A stretch of 64,000 nt of DNA from Hexactinellida sp. DTS-2022 (GCA_028753945.1 JAPNXP010000014.1:1736001-1800000); one strand, 5' to 3'; numbered from the stretch's first letter, positions 11,480 through 23,612 are shown. Numbers and translations are program-made. Notes: generated from the sequence alone by a model not told the origin.

Positions 11480-12150
11480 CCTCAAGATGTCAAGAACAAT
11501 TTGTTAATTGGTCCGAGTCACAAGGAACAGTAGATAAATTTCTATCATAAACCATCTTGAGTTTATGCCATATGTATTGATAATAATTATAATATAATGT
11601 TTGATTAATTTAGCAATGTTATCCACGGTGAGTTGAGTAAAGTCAATAAATTCCTTATATAGTTATATTTTATTTAATCCATTGTATAGTAATACTACAA
11701 TGAAATAGAAGCCAGCTGGAATTTATAAGTTAAATCAATTTAATTATCGCAAGTTGAAACAATAGAGTAAGATTTAACAAGTTAAATCAATATAATTATT
11801 ACAAGTTGAAACAATAGAATTAGATTTAACAGTTTTACTGAAATTGAAGTGTGAGTAAACAAAGAAATTTCAACCCCCATTTATGGCAGAAATTAAATCC
11901 TTTATTGAAAATCTTCTTCTCTCATCAGACGCAGAATTTAAGGTGAATTCAAATGTGAAATAAAAATTGGGGGTTTAGTAAACCAGACAAATTTTGAAAG
12001 GTGTTAAAAATGTGTCCAAAATGTGTTAATCAAAAATCGTAACCCCAGGTGCAAATTAGACGGTCCCATTGCACCTACATGCCAAGTTACAGCCTATCAA
12101 CTATAGAGCTCTGGCCAGGGCACCGTCTACGGAGAAAAAATATAGAAAAA
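11480..12150. repeat. Diverged copy of the 29.2-32.2 kb repeat unit
   Basis: Shares long stretches with 30370-30990, including ATCCACGGTGAGT, GAAGCCAGCTGGAATTTATA and CCCCAGGTGCAAATTAGACG. No coding capacity seen. Confidence 0.65.
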
Positions 12151-12343
12151 AAGGCAGTGATTTCAATACTGGGCCACTATACTAAAGTATAGCCGGCACA
12201 GTAATAATTATAGTGGAATCCCGGAATTACAGTCACGCTCGGGACCGATCAAAATGGACGTATAATAATAATAATAGTAATAATAAATGCTGTAAATACG
12301 TATGTATCGCTATTTAATCTATTAACTCGGTTGTTTTCTACAG

Positions 12344-13961
12344 GTACACTGGCAACTTGCAGTACTTACGGTCTGTTAACTTACTATTCAGCATTCTTTA
12401 TACTACATAATTTTATAGGCAAAAACAACTCAAACTTAAATTCATTGAGAAGCTTTTATTCACAAAGGTTGATGTGGGATGTGGGACTCAACATGGGGTT
12501 TACGAATCCAATAATGAATAGCTCTCAATCGAATCCGACTTATGCGGATGAGAACAGTTATTTTCCAATTCGTATTTTATCATTTCTAATAAGCTGGTTA
12601 AGCGATTCAAATACTTTAGAAGAGAGAATGGAAGAATTGGCTATTGAGTTATACGAGAGTAATTTTTGGGGAATAGAAGAGGTTATCAGTATTCAGAATT
12701 GGATTTCTGATCTTAATTCAGTTGGGTACCAATTTCCATCTGTTCTTCCAATATTTAATGATTATAAAAATAGCACCTTTGAAAGTCAAGAATGTCCTCA
12801 GATCAATGCTGAAGCAATTATAGACAACGGAAAACCGACTAACTCCCAGAGGGGTAAGCTAGAATTATATCTAAATGACGAGTAGACCTGCAATAGCCAA
12901 GCTGTGGGAAGAGATTCTATTGAAAAGTTATAAGTTCTTTTGGCAAAACGAGATTGTTATGCCTAATTTCTTATTAATCCTTGACGGCGAGAATGAAGAA
13001 GACCATTCTTTGGTGATAAGAGTGCAAATTAATTTCCTTACCCAACTGTTTTCTATGAGCAACCCAATTACTTCTATGGAGACTATGGCCACAGTAGAAT
13101 GCAGTGGAGTATGTTCTGGGCTGACAAATATGCAACTGGGGAGTATATAGGGTTCTTAGATACAGACTCACTGTTCATAACTTTTGTTAATGAAGATATG
13201 CTATTTGAAGGCGATAAGCCGCGTATCTGGGGTCTTTTCGGTAAAGCAGGCAATGATTGGTGGGGAGATGTTAAACATAGTACAAGACAATTTCTCAAGT
13301 TGAAACAAGTATTGAAAGCAATGAACTATTTTCCTGTAATTATAAAAGTGAAACATTTCGCCTACGTACGTGATTATATTTCCACTGTGCACAAAAAGCC
13401 TTTTAACGATGTGTTTTCTTCTATCGCTCATTTACTCCTAAATACTCCCAATTCAATACTATTACTAACTACCTATGGTATTTTCATAGGGATGAATATG
13501 TTTGGCACATGGAAGAACGAATGGATGGTAAAAATTTTGATGGCCCAGATGAGTTAACAGAATTTGTTAATATTACCGCAGATATGAGGATACCATATCC
13601 AAAGTTGTGTATTCATTACAAATATATCTATTCAATTGCTATGAAAGTTAATCAAGTGTTCAACTCGGGGGATATTGTAAATTGGAATACAAGAGATATT
13701 CTCATGAAAGAGGGTTATTGTTATTCGGGAAATTTCAATTTGATGCCTGACATTTGCACTGAATTTGATGCAAATTCACTACAAGAATCTCTTTTCGAAT
13801 TCGAAGATCATAATGGAATTGGGATGAGAGATGCCTATCAGAACAAAAAGCTCATTATGCCCGGTTTCAAGTGGCTAATCATATATGGAATTTTAAAATA
13901 CTTGATTTGGAATAATCGTGTAAGTAGTCGAAATGCTGGAATTTCAGAAATAGAAAACTAA
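12344..13961 (+). pseudogene. DUF6492-like glycosyltransferase gene, frameshifted
   Basis: Probable host-type gene for a type II membrane glycosyltransferase-like protein. An acceptor-like TTTTCTACAG precedes 12344, so this may be a 3' exon. Early residues (LLTYYSAFFILHNFI) could be a membrane anchor. The core is read through three frames: KSYKFFWQNEIVMPNFLLIL (about 12930), then YEQPNYFYGDYGHS, MQWSMFWADKYATGEY and GFLDTDSLF (DxD-type nucleotide-sugar motif, about 13150), VKHFAYVRDYI, NYLWYFHRDEYVWHMEER (about 13470), RIPYPKLCIHYKY and EGYCYSGNF near the end. Frameshifts fall near 12885, 13035 and 13450. AATAAA lies at 14021, 60 nt past the stop. The family call is from remembered motif order; the specific activity is unknown. 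Confidence 0.65.
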
Positions 13962-14924
13962 ATTATTTAAGTAAGTCTTTGAAGCATCAACATACTCTTG
14001 AAATTTATGTAATTTTTATTAATAAATACATATATTCATCCAGGGAAGGATCCACCGGGGTTCACCCCCCCCCCCCCCCCCCCCACAAGAATATTATAAT
14101 ATAATCCCAAAAATATAGGGACTGGCACAATTTCCGAGGTTGGTTGAGCGAAATATATCAGAGTTATCTTCCCTATCATTTCTGTGAATAATTTGCACTA
14201 TAAATATACTCACGTAGTTAATTAAAATTAATTAAGTCTGTATTTAATTTAGACGAGCCCTTCGGTCTCGGTCGCTTCTCGACGGATCACTCTCTTACAA
14301 AAGTCGCTTCGCGACTTTTGCTCGTTCCTGTTAGACACTACGCAACGCAATTAATTAACGGCCGCTTTGCGGCCTTACTCTCCTCAAATATCACTCATAT
14401 TAAATAAGTTAAACCTGTGACTTGTAAATTACACGTACTCAATTCAGTATGCTGCTTTTGGGACCCAAGTATGTCAACTAATTAATTTATTTATTCATGC
14501 TATTTACTAACCCAGGATTTACTGCATAGGAAAATTGTTGTAGATAGTTGAACTTGCACTTTGCTATACCTATGTTGGTACGATACACTATTTATGGTTG
14601 ATTAGTGCAGGGACTAATTAATTAACTATACAATCAGAAGAAAAATGCGAATTCGTGAACTGCTATCAGGTGTAGAAATTTAGTGTACGTCTAATGCTTT
14701 GAATTTCTACAGATCGGAACAAATTCGTAAGTTAGTACAAAATATCTTTTTTTCGCAACTGTGACGCTTTAATTTGTTAATTCGTTTAGAAAACCAATAG
14801 ATCGTTGTCGCAGTACAAAATTACCCCTAGATACAAATTTTCAGCTTTCTGGGACTCATAGTCTTTCCAATTAATTCTGGACAAACACACACACAAACAA
14901 ACAGACAACAATTCCGCTTTTAAT
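13962..14924. other. Repeat-rich spacer with poly-C tract
   Basis: A C-run at about 14066-14085 follows CAGGGAAGGATCCACCGGGG, which resembles one hAT-type end, but no partner end was found. 14230-14420 carries GC-rich hairpins (AAAGTCGCTTCGCGACTTT) also found at 14930-15050 and 17680-17775. No gene. Confidence 0.5.
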
Positions 14925-15989
14925 ATACGAGGCCTTCGGTCTCGGTCGCTTCGCGACGGATCACTCCTCACAAAAGTTGCTTCGCGACTTTTGTTTGTTC
15001 GTGTTAGGCACTACGCGATACATTTAACGGTCGCTTCGCGGCCTTTCCCTCCCTAAAACAATAATATTATTAATGAGTTCACCTGTGGCTAGTGAATTAC
15101 ACACTATTACTTAATAACGCGTACCAAAAATTCATTTTGAGTTGTGATTAGTTACTGTAATTTGTTTGGGAAATTATGAAATGTAAGTTATTCTCATTGC
15201 TCAATAGTTATAACTTATTAGTTAATGAATAGCTCAATAATTCTTAAGGGTAGCTCGTTCAGCTATATTAAAAGGTTAGCTTGTTAGCTCAAATAAATTG
15301 AAACCTGTGGTGGTAATTATAGGCAATTAATTATTTCAGTAAATTGTATTGCAAATTAATTTACTAACTCTGGATTAAAGTGGATTTAACCTCTGCATAA
15401 TAATGGTTTAGAGATGAGAATAAGACCGCTTGGCTGTCTTATTCTCACCATTAAACCATTATTATGCAGAGGTAAATTCAGGGTTGCAAAATATTTGATT
15501 TAATTGATAGTAGTAGTAATAAACATTTAGACATCTCACCATAAACAATTCTTTTTGCAGGAGCTGGGTTAGTGAATTATTTAATTTAATTGATAGCAAT
15601 AATTAACATAATAAATCTCATCTTTAGGCAGAACCAAAATCCTATATTACTTAACTTAATTTCATTTCTAGTAGAAATCCTAGGTTATAAATTACGTAAT
15701 TCCATTGATAGTCTTATTATAGGAAGCCAATATAGGTGTAATAAATAAACAATGCATCAGAGAAGTTAACTACTCTAGTGCATTCTTGTTAACTAAACAA
15801 ATCAGATCACCCACATAGTGCTACAAATAATAGGACACATTTTAACTAATAACTTTCGCTATGTAAGTTCGTAAAAATTGATAATTTTCACAAAGGTGTT
15901 CCATTATGTGTTGTCTATTTTCATATAAAACTAGCGCGCTTCGCTTGCTAGGTCGCTTCGCAACAGAACAAGATACTCCTAATATTGAT

Positions 15990-16420
15990 TATAAAGCGTA
16001 AATAGGCCTAAATACTAAATAGTCAAATTTAACAATGTGAAATTTAGTGATTACGTCATCATTCGATAATGAGTCAGCATAGTGGCGATCTGGTGTGACC
16101 AACGTGTCCGCATCATTAATGTACATGTTCTATTAAATTTTCAGATTTTATCTCTTAAAGGGCGGGAATTATCTGCGATTAAGTGAATTTTCAGGGTTCT
16201 CGAAATGTGACAATGACATCATAACTTGTCGAGGTGTGAGAAATTTCGAGTGGAAACCTCAACTTGTTGGCGGGTGCCAAAAGTTACCCTTATATGCCAA
16301 AAATCCCATTTGGAAACCGTTCACTTTCTTCAATCAACTCGTAACAATACAAACAAATATATACACACACATATATACCCACCCAGGCTTGTGTTTTAAT
16401 AGTATAGATTTATACTAATA
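15990..16420 (+). repeat. Interspersed repeat R2, plus copy
   Basis: Shares ACCAACGTGTCCGCATCATT, AATTTCGAGTGGAAACCT and TCAATCAACTCG blocks with 28480-29080 (+) and 17790-18885 (-). A diverged relative is at 20157-20711. Ends in an AC-rich stretch and TTAATAGTATAGAT. Non-coding; family unassigned. Confidence 0.7.
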
Positions 16421-16612
16421 TAACCGAGTCAAATTTGCAAAAGTTATTAAGGAAAAGGATATTCATACTCACAATATTTCGCTTAGAAAAAGCAATAGAC
16501 CCATGTTGCTATGACAAACTACTCCTATATACCAATTTTCAGCTCTCTCGGTAGCATGGTCTTTTCAATCAATTACGGACAAACATACAAAGAACAATTC
16601 CGCTTTTTACTG

Positions 16613-16795
16613 TGCCGACTATACTATAGTATAGTGGCCCAGTATTGAAATCACTGCCTTTATTTTTACTGTGCCGACTATACTATAGTATAGTGGCCCA
16701 GTTCTAATCTTACTGCCTTGGTTAGTTATTACTGTGCCGACTATACTATAGTATAGTGGCCCAGTTCTAATCTTACTGCCTTGGTTATTATTAGT
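16613..16795. repeat. Three tandem hairpin units
   Basis: Three units of about 60 bp, each TTACTGTGCCGACTATACTA followed by TAGTATAGTGGCCCAGT and AATCTTACTGCCTT-like spacer. Each contains the perfect 18-bp palindrome ACTATACTATAGTATAGT. Confidence 0.85.
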
Positions 16796-17189
16796 CCGTA
16801 GCCTCTCCACAGAACAGAGTTTTAAAAACTAAGAGCCCAAATTTTCAGGATATGTGTCTCATGGGTTACAGATGTGCACCTGGGGTCACGATTTATTATC
16901 ACATTTTTTTGGACACATTTTTACACATATTTAATGATAGAAAAAGAACAATAAATAGTGCGCGAATATTCAATTTATATGCATTCGATAGAGAATTTAA
17001 TTCTACACCTTGTCACAGTGCAGGAATTTTCAAATTGCCTTTCATTTGTGCCACTATTGAGTTGCAAATTCCCTTTGTTTACTTACACTTCAGTTCAATT
17101 GAAAGTGTTAAATTTAATTAATATAGGCTTTACTATTGGTACGAATCTGCTTTAGTAATTAAATTCGTTTTTATGCATATATTATACTC

Positions 17190-17290
17190 CCCAATGGGAT
17201 TCCTTATGGGGATTCCCATGGGAATTCCTATGGGGATTCCCACAGGATTCCTATGGGAATGGGATGGGAATGGGAACGGAAATTCCATTC
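17190..17290. repeat. GGGATTCCCATGGGAATTCC low-complexity tract
   Basis: Overlapping short palindromes made of GGGATTCC, CATGGG and GGAATGGGA. Apparent peptide repeats on both strands (MGIPMGIP) are a by-product. Confidence 0.7.
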
Positions 17291-17789
17291 CCACGGCAAC
17301 CGTGGAAATAAGACCGCGAAGCGGTCTTATTCTCATCTTTAAACTATTATTATGCAGAGATTAAATCCAGGGTTACTAAATTACTTTACAATACAATTTA
17401 CTGAAATAATTCATAGCGCATAATTTACCAACCACAGGTTTCAATTTATTTGAGCTAACCTTTTAATAAAGATGATCGAGCTACCCTTAAGAATTATTGA
17501 GCTATTAATCAACTAATAATTAATAACAAATAAGTAATGATAATAACTTACATGACATAATTTCGCAATTTCACTAACTAATCACAACCCAGAATACATT
17601 TTAGGCCCGTTATGTAATAGTGTGTAATTCACTAGCCAGGTTAACTAATTTATTATCAACATTATTATATACTAGGAGGGAAATCCCGCGAAGCGGCCGG
17701 TAATCGTGTAGTGTCCAACACGAACGAACAAAGGTCGCAAAGCGACCGAGACCGAAGGGCTCGTATATGTATAAATATTTGTTTGTATG

Positions 17790-18885
17790 CTCCGAGTTGA
17801 TTGAAGAAACTGGACGGTTTCCAAATATGATTTTTGGCATTTAGGGGTAACTTTTGGCATCCGACAACAAGTTGAGGTTTCCACCCGAATTTCTCACACC
17901 TAACCAAGTTATGATGTGATTGTCACATTTTGAGAAGCATGAAAATTCACTTAATTCACTTTGCACTCTCTAATAGATAAAAATCTGAAAATTTAATAGA
18001 ACATGTACATTAATGATAAGGACTAGACCTCTTCGCGGAGGCGGGTCAATAAATTCGGGTTCTTCCGGTCAAAGGATCAGAATATTTTCGTTCGGGGCGG
18101 GTCCGGGTTCACGGATTCTTCTTGCGGGGCGGTTGCGGGTCAGAAATTCTCCTGCGGGTTGGTGCGGGTTAGCGCCAGTGTTCTCGTTATGCCTCATTTG
18201 GGGGGTGGGGGCGTGGCGAAGTGCTCCCTATTGCAACAATGTACTCATATATAGTGCCTAAACATATTTAATGATTAATAATATCTGAAGATGGCAGAAG
18301 TGGTGCAATCGACAGAATCGTATACATAGGCGTAGCACGCGGTCCGGCCATGGCTGGACCAGTTTTCATTTATTCTACAATATTATATAGGACGATCCTG
18401 TTTTGGCCGGACCACTTTAACTGTTTGGCCGGAGATTTTTCAGAGCCGTGCGACGCCCGTGGTATAGTAAAATTATTCCGTAATCCCGTATAAGAAACTC
18501 GTAATTCGCTGTTCAAATATCCGCCCAACAACGGACTGTCGTCTTCCTGATTCATTAAGGCTGCAAATATTTTTGTGCCAGCATTGTGCGCCGAGTGTAT
18601 ACACCTATTATATACTCCTGCGAGAATACTGGTTAGCGGGTTGGGCACGGCATAATTATTGTGAGTTAGGTACGGGTTCATTTGGTTATAGCACTGGGTC
18701 TTGTGAGGCGGGGCGGGACGGGTTCGGTACCCGCATAAAAACCCCCGCAGAGTTCTAATGCGGACACGTTGGTCACACCAGATTGCCAATATGTTCACTC
18801 ATTATCGCATGATAACGTAATCATTAAAATTTCACATTGTTAAATTTGACTATTTTAGGCCTATTTACGCTTTATAATTAATGTA
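17790..18885 (-). repeat. R2 repeat, minus copy, split by a GC-richer insert
   Basis: The two parts, about 17790-18012 and 18757-18885, match consecutive parts of R2 at 15990-16420 read in reverse. The 740-bp insert between them is unusually G+C-rich (GCGGGTC and GGGTTCGG repeats) and includes GGTCCGGCCATGGCTGGACC, related in style to 28893-29029. No gene seen. Confidence 0.6.
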
Positions 18886-19154
18886 AGACGTATGTAAACT
18901 GTCATGCAATATATGGTCCCCCCTACAGTTTGTTCTTAGAGTGCACTACACTACACTACCGAGTTTATGACACCGAATTAACGAATTATTATAAAATGAT
19001 AATTAAAAAAGCTTGTCTAAATACGTATATGTTATTTGAGTTTTCTAATCTTTAAAAAATTCCGGGGGGCTACCCCCAGGTCCCTCCTTAATATCGCTCG
19101 CTCCGGTGCCCCCCTTACACAATCCTGTATCCGCTCCTGTTTACAATGTCAAAA

Positions 19155-19455
19155 GAACACGTTTCTCCTAATGAATGTACTTTAAAGCCTTGTAAAGCTG
19201 CATTTGTTGCTTTAGAATATTTTTCGCTGCACAAATAATGTTGTCATTGAGCAATGCAGTAGGACTTAGTAATACATCTCTATCAGACTTATACAGACTT
19301 ATCCCCTTCCATCCAAATTTCAGGTCATGTTAATTCGTCACTTCACAAAATTTGCTTTGTATCTTTCGCAAGTCAAGTGTTACTTCGGGTTTAGGGTTGT
19401 TATGAGGTCGCCTCTTTGTTACCAGGTTCATAGCTGCAATAATCTGACAAGAAGA
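19155..19455 (-). pseudogene. Ulp1-like (C48) protease fragment
   Basis: Minus-strand translation gives two consecutive blocks. The upstream block has VTLDLRKIQSKFCEVTN and a stop. The downstream block has GWKGISLYKSDRDVLLSPTA, then LLNDNIICAAKNILKQQMQL, then a stop. The pattern SxxDxxLLxxxxLNDxIIxAAxxxLxxQ is the entry segment of Ulp1-type peptidases, and it parallels LSDKDTLLTDTTIHAF ... TILRNQFPRVRDLQN in the Ulp1-PHD gene at 39440-41306. The His/Asp/Cys catalytic part was not found. It lies just outside the hAT element at 19687. Short and broken, so the assignment is moderate. Confidence 0.5.
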
Positions 19456-19862
19456 CTGAAACAGCATAAACACATAAAACTTCCTATATCTATACAAAAA
19501 TAAATTTGGTTGTTACCTTTTTTTTTTTTGAATATTCTGTTCTATAAACAGACACCTCTTTCGACCATTAAGACTTGGTATACTCGAAAATCATATGGAG
19601 TTTAGTCTTCATGTAGAAGAATATAGCAGTGGGATTTGAGGAGGAAAAATTCATCAATATATGATTTGTCTGAATTGGATGACCATCAGTGGCGGACATC
19701 CCGGGGGGTCAGGGGGGTCAGCTGACCCCCCAATAATTTCCCCATATATTAAATATTTTATTTAATTCCAATGGTAAATCCGTACTATTCTAATAATTTT
19801 TATAATTTATAAATCTATTTCACTAAACACTGAATGTAATGACATATGTGCTACTAAGTAAA

Positions 19863-22619
19863 TCAACAAGGCAAAACTCTTTTCTTCTTTCTAGCCCAAT
19901 AATCAATAACTTCTTCTAAATCTAAATTATCAACAAATTCCTTTTCTACTGATAATAGGATTAGATCGCTGGCCCTTTCTTTGTCAATAGAGTTTCTTGC
20001 CCAGCTAATTACTCTGTTCATTGTGGAGAAAGATCGCTCTACTGATGCTGTTGTGATCGGTATGGTATTAATCAAATGAATGATCTTTTTCAGATTTTTA
20101 TACATATTAATATCAAATTGAATTCCATTTTTTAATATACCTCCCACCAAAATCACAAATATGCTTGCTCATTTTCCAATTTTTTTGCATTATCATGATG
20201 ACGTAATAATTAGAAAATACTTGTGATTGGAAAATGAGCAAGCATATTTGTGATTTTGGTGGGAGATATGTAGGTGCTATTAATATACATATTGTATTAA
20301 ATTTTCACGTTTCTATCTCATGGAGCGTGAGTTATAAGCTAATAGGTGGATTTTCACATTTTGGAAAAGGTGACAATGACGTCATAATTCCATGGTAGGT
20401 GTGAATTTTGGTTCAAGACTCGAACTTGTTCGAGCCATACCCAAAATATCCCTGCATGACAAAAATCAGCCCCGTGGGTCTTGTAGTTTATTCAATCAAC
20501 TCTGAACATAGAAATATATACATATTTATAACGACTATTTGTGTTAAAATGACCTTTAGGTGACGTAGTAAAAGGTCAAAAGTGTAATTAATTTCTCATC
20601 CCTCAAAATCCCATGTTAGACACCAAGATTAAGGTTCTAGCATGTGTACAACCCAAGATATGATGGGACCCAAATTGAACTTGGGACCCAAGTTCCGCAA
20701 TCCCAGATTGTCAGATACTAGTCCTTCTATTAAAGTAGTCTATGGCCAAGGGTGATAATAAATCCCAGTCTAGATACTGATTACTGAGTGGATTCATTGC
20801 TTCAATGCTTCGAAGTATATTTATGTTATAATCAGAAAATCTGTGATTTGATTCATTGATTAGAATGTTAATAACTTTGCTTAGCTTTTTCTCAGCTTGC
20901 TGTTCAATGTTGTCATAGAGTTTGATCTTGTTAATGAAAAGAGGGGGTCCTCGTATTCCAAAATTATCCCAATATCTTCACAAGTTTTTTTAGCATCGTT
21001 TATTATATTTTCACAAGTGAGTTCACTCAACTGCCGCTTGATAATGTTAATTTCGCTCAAAACGAAGGACCAATGAATTTGAGGTGATTGCAAATATTTA
21101 CTTAGATCATGAAATATTAGAAGAACATTGTATAGAATAGTCAGCTTTAGGATAAATGTGCCTGACATAACCTTGTGATATAACCCTGCCGCACATTCAG
21201 AATAGGTATTATTATCTATAGCAATTTTCTGAAGAGAACTAATTATCGCTTTGATCCGTTTTACTACACATTGAAACACTAAAAATTTAATTTCCCATCT
21301 AACTTCCTTAATTACCTGTATCTGCATAACCCTATCAGACGAAGATGTATAAAGTTCTCTCTGTTGACATTCAAAAATAATTTTGTATTTAGAAACTGAA
21401 AATATTTCGCGAAGCTTTTTAATCACGCTAAATATGCAATCAAAAATCTTACATGATTTGAACAACCCTACAACTATAAGATTTAGCCTATGACATGCGC
21501 AATGTACATAGAGCGTACATGGATAGTCTTCTTTCAGTTTGGTAAAAACACTGGAATTACAACCCGACATGACAGAAGCCCCATCCGCACCTAAAGCAAT
21601 TAACTGCGCAGATAATCCAGACTGTAAAACTGATTTAACCACATTAGCAATAGTTTCTGCATCCAGATCTCTTAACATTTTTAAACAAAAAAATCTTTCA
21701 ACTGGTTTAGAATCGACAACGTATCTGAAACAAATACTCAATTCTTCTTTACCAGAATTATCTTTGGATTCATCAATTAGAATTGCATATGTCCTAGCCT
21801 GCTCAATTTCATTTTTTTTAATTATCCGCACTAGATGAGCTAGACATTTAATAAAATCATTTGAAGATGTTTTGGAGAAATAATCAATGGTGCTATAATG
21901 TTGTGTGACTTCGGTGTGGAGCTGTCTAAATTTGGGATTAATTTTCAATTCTAATTTTAAAAACTCAACCCAATTGCCTTGATTGTTAGATTCAATCGTT
22001 TCATCATGTCCACGATATGATAGCTCTTGAAGAATCGATGCATTTCAAAAAGAATTCTCAAATACTCTCGATTAGTTTGCACAATTTGTATTCGAGATGG
22101 ATTTATCATCTGGTCAATTTGTATTCCAATTCCCGCATGTATTAATTTATAATCAACCCACCTCTGAATAGCTGACTTGTGATCATTTGATTTGTCGTGC
22201 TTGCTAAATCCATTGATCGTTGTGTTGGCTTTTTTCCAATTAGAATATCCATTGGCCCTGAAAGCAAGTTCGGTTTAGAAGTGGAAGTAGAGAAGTGACG
22301 ACAAGCAAAACAATACGCCTTATTCTGGACAATGCTATATTCCAGCCATTCATGTTGCGCGTATACCATTCCGAATGAAAACAGCGCCCAGCTGCATTTC
22401 TGACGTATATATCCAATATTGGTCGTGATGGTCCACTATCAAGTGTTCCAAGATCTTCACTCACTTCGTTTCGGGACTCGGCACTCTTTTAGGTTCTAAA
22501 GGCTCAGATTCGCAAGAGTTATTGAAAGTAGTATCTTCTATATTTGAAGAACTGCGTACAGAGTTAAATGAATTTGAGGATTTTTTGAAAAGTAATGTCG
22601 ATTGACTTTTTCTTTTCAT
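19863..22619 (-). pseudogene. TTF-zinc-finger hAT transposase, broken
   Basis: Start MKRKSQSTLLFKK at 22619. After a frameshift come LGTLDSGPSRP and a TTF-type zinc-finger segment (MNGWNIALSRI, then in another frame VQNKAYCFACRHFS). Next are NNQGNWVEFLKLELKINPKF and the catalytic core: D in ILIDESKDNSGKEE, LIALGADGASVMSG, the CACHRLNLIV motif, and C-terminal hAT dimerisation block ITTASVERSFSTMNRV (E). The long open part is 21948-20881. Coding continues through a frameshift to about 20712 (LDWDLLSPLAIDYFNRR), is split by a repeat, and resumes at 20156-19863. At least four frameshifts plus the insertion make it inactive. Family (TTF/52-kDa-repressor-like hAT) is clear from motif order. Confidence 0.9.
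20157..20711 (-). repeat. R2-related repeat inserted in the hAT transposase
   Basis: Interrupts the hAT reading frame between LAIDYFNRR (about 20712) and GGILKNGIQF (20156). One end carries an inverted repeat (CTCCCACCAAAATCACAAAT at about 20147 and its complement at about 20250) around a 60-bp centre. Confidence 0.7.
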
Positions 22620-22999
22620 TGGAATAGAATGTTAATTGAATAACTAACTAAAAGCAAATATGGATTGTCAAACAAAAAGTACAAATATAAGCAATGAAGA
22701 TGTAAGGAATAAAATTATTTCACTATGCTCTAATAATCGAGAACTCCAGAGAGAGAAATGAAAAAATCTTGACCCCCCAATAATTTTGGAGAGATCCGCC
22801 ACTGATGACCATGGGGTAGGGAGTTGTATAGCCAGAAATAAAGTAAACTCATTAGTCTTCTTGATTTACACCTTTGTTAGGTAGGTCTTCAGAAGAAAAT
22901 AAAAAATATAAAAACAATTGTTCGTGATATACTTATACGTTCCCACATTATTACATTATTATTTTAAAAGTTACCCGTAAAATTGTCTGATAGTATGGC

Positions 23000-23275
23000 T
23001 TCAAAGTTCAAATGTTTACCATCTACCCTACTGATGATTTAGCTGGGATCATCAATCCCTTGAAGAGTATAGAGACCTCTACCTAGAGCTTTGACTATAA
23101 TATATGCCCCCAGCCAATTTGGATCTAGCTTTCCTCCTGCACGTTTCTTTCGCTTGAAATCCTTCTTCAGGACAGTCAAACCGACCTCGGATATATTTGG
23201 ATTGGAATGTTTTCTATCATAACATGCTTTTTGCCTCTCCTGAGCAATCAAAATGTTGGCTTTAACACCTTTATA
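23000..23275 (-). pseudogene. Retroelement integrase C-terminal fragment
   Basis: Minus-strand reading has AQERQKACYDRKHS, VGLTVLKKDFKRKKRAGGKL, DPNWLGAYIIVKALGRGLYT. This is the usual tail of Gypsy-type or Ginger-like integrases (Q-YD-RH, V-V, RKGGKL-WLGPY-I). Nothing upstream of it was recognised, so it is an isolated fragment. It is fused by chance to the minisatellite-encoded ...SRIVLSRIVLS... on its N-terminal side. Confidence 0.65.
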
Positions 23276-23364
23276 GTGATGATGACGTAACGAATCTAAA
23301 ATTACACCTATGCCTACTGCATGTTCTTTTGGAGGCACCATCAATCCACCAACCATCAAAAGAG

Positions 23365-23520
23365 GGATACAGACAATTCGTGACAAGACAATTCGTGACA
23401 AGACAATTCGTGACAGGACAATTCGTGACAGAGACAATTCCTGACAGGACAATTCGTGACATCCACAATTCGTAACAGGACAAAAATCGTGACAACCACA
23501 ATTCGTGACAACTGGGGGCC
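23365..23520. repeat. Minisatellite of GACAATTCGTGACAA
   Basis: About nine imperfect units of 15-17 bp; the complement reads TTGTCACGAATTGTC. Unit arrays such as these also underlie the TGTCAC-ended elements at 24517 and 27371. Confidence 0.85.
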
Positions 23521-23523
23521 TTG

Positions 23524-23612
23524 TGCACTAAACTACTTAAACTTAGCATAAACTAAGTAAGTATTTACTTAGTTTAACTGTAAGTTTAAGTTTAATTAGT
23601 TTAGTGCATATT
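23524..23612. repeat. Palindromic element GTGCACTAAACTACTTAAAC
   Basis: Imperfect inverted repeat. Arms GTGCACTAAACTACTTAAAC and GTTTAATTAGTTTAGTGCAT face each other around TAAGTAAGTATTTACTTA. Probably a very small foldback MITE. Confidence 0.65.

Larger units (their letters stand above)
14925..17775. repeat. 2.85-kb structure bounded by long inverted repeats
   Basis: The left arm, about 14925-15470, is the reverse complement of about 17300-17775. Both carry the CCTTCGGTCTCGGTCGCTT hairpins, GGCTAGTGAATTACACACTA, AAGGGTAGCTCG, TTGAAACCTGTGG and AATAAGACCGC blocks. No coding region inside. It contains an R2-type repeat copy (15990-16420), three hairpin units (16613-16795) and an inverted copy of the 31.9-kb repeat (16810-17130). 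Class unknown. Confidence 0.65.
19687..22804 (-). mobile_element. hAT DNA transposon with perfect 8-bp TSD
   Basis: Ends CAGTGGCGGACATCCC and GAGATCCGCCACTG are imperfect TIRs. Just inside, TGACCCCCCAATAATTT is repeated in inverted orientation. TSD ATGACCAT lies at 19679-19686 and 22805-22812. It carries a TTF zinc-finger/hAT transposase on the minus strand, interrupted by a repeat at 20157-20711. Confidence 0.95.

Noticed and set aside
17173..17364. Reading frames with MGIPMGIPMGIP peptides on both strands
   Set aside because: They come from a low-complexity GGGATTCCCATGGGAATTCC tract; no domain and symmetrical on both strands.
19060..19142. hAT-type right end (ATCCGCTCCTG) after a G/C-rich stretch
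   Set aside because: No matching left end or TSD could be found upstream, so no element is called.
20715..20750. CTATTAAAGTAGTCTATGGCC resembles the TIR end at 4205-4230
   Set aside because: In reverse it codes LAIDYFNRR in continuous hAT transposase sequence, so the likeness to TATTAAAGAAGTCCATGGCC is chance.
23365..23520. Regular short repeats that could be taken for a CRISPR array
   Set aside because: Units are contiguous without unique spacers, in a eukaryotic context; it is a minisatellite.
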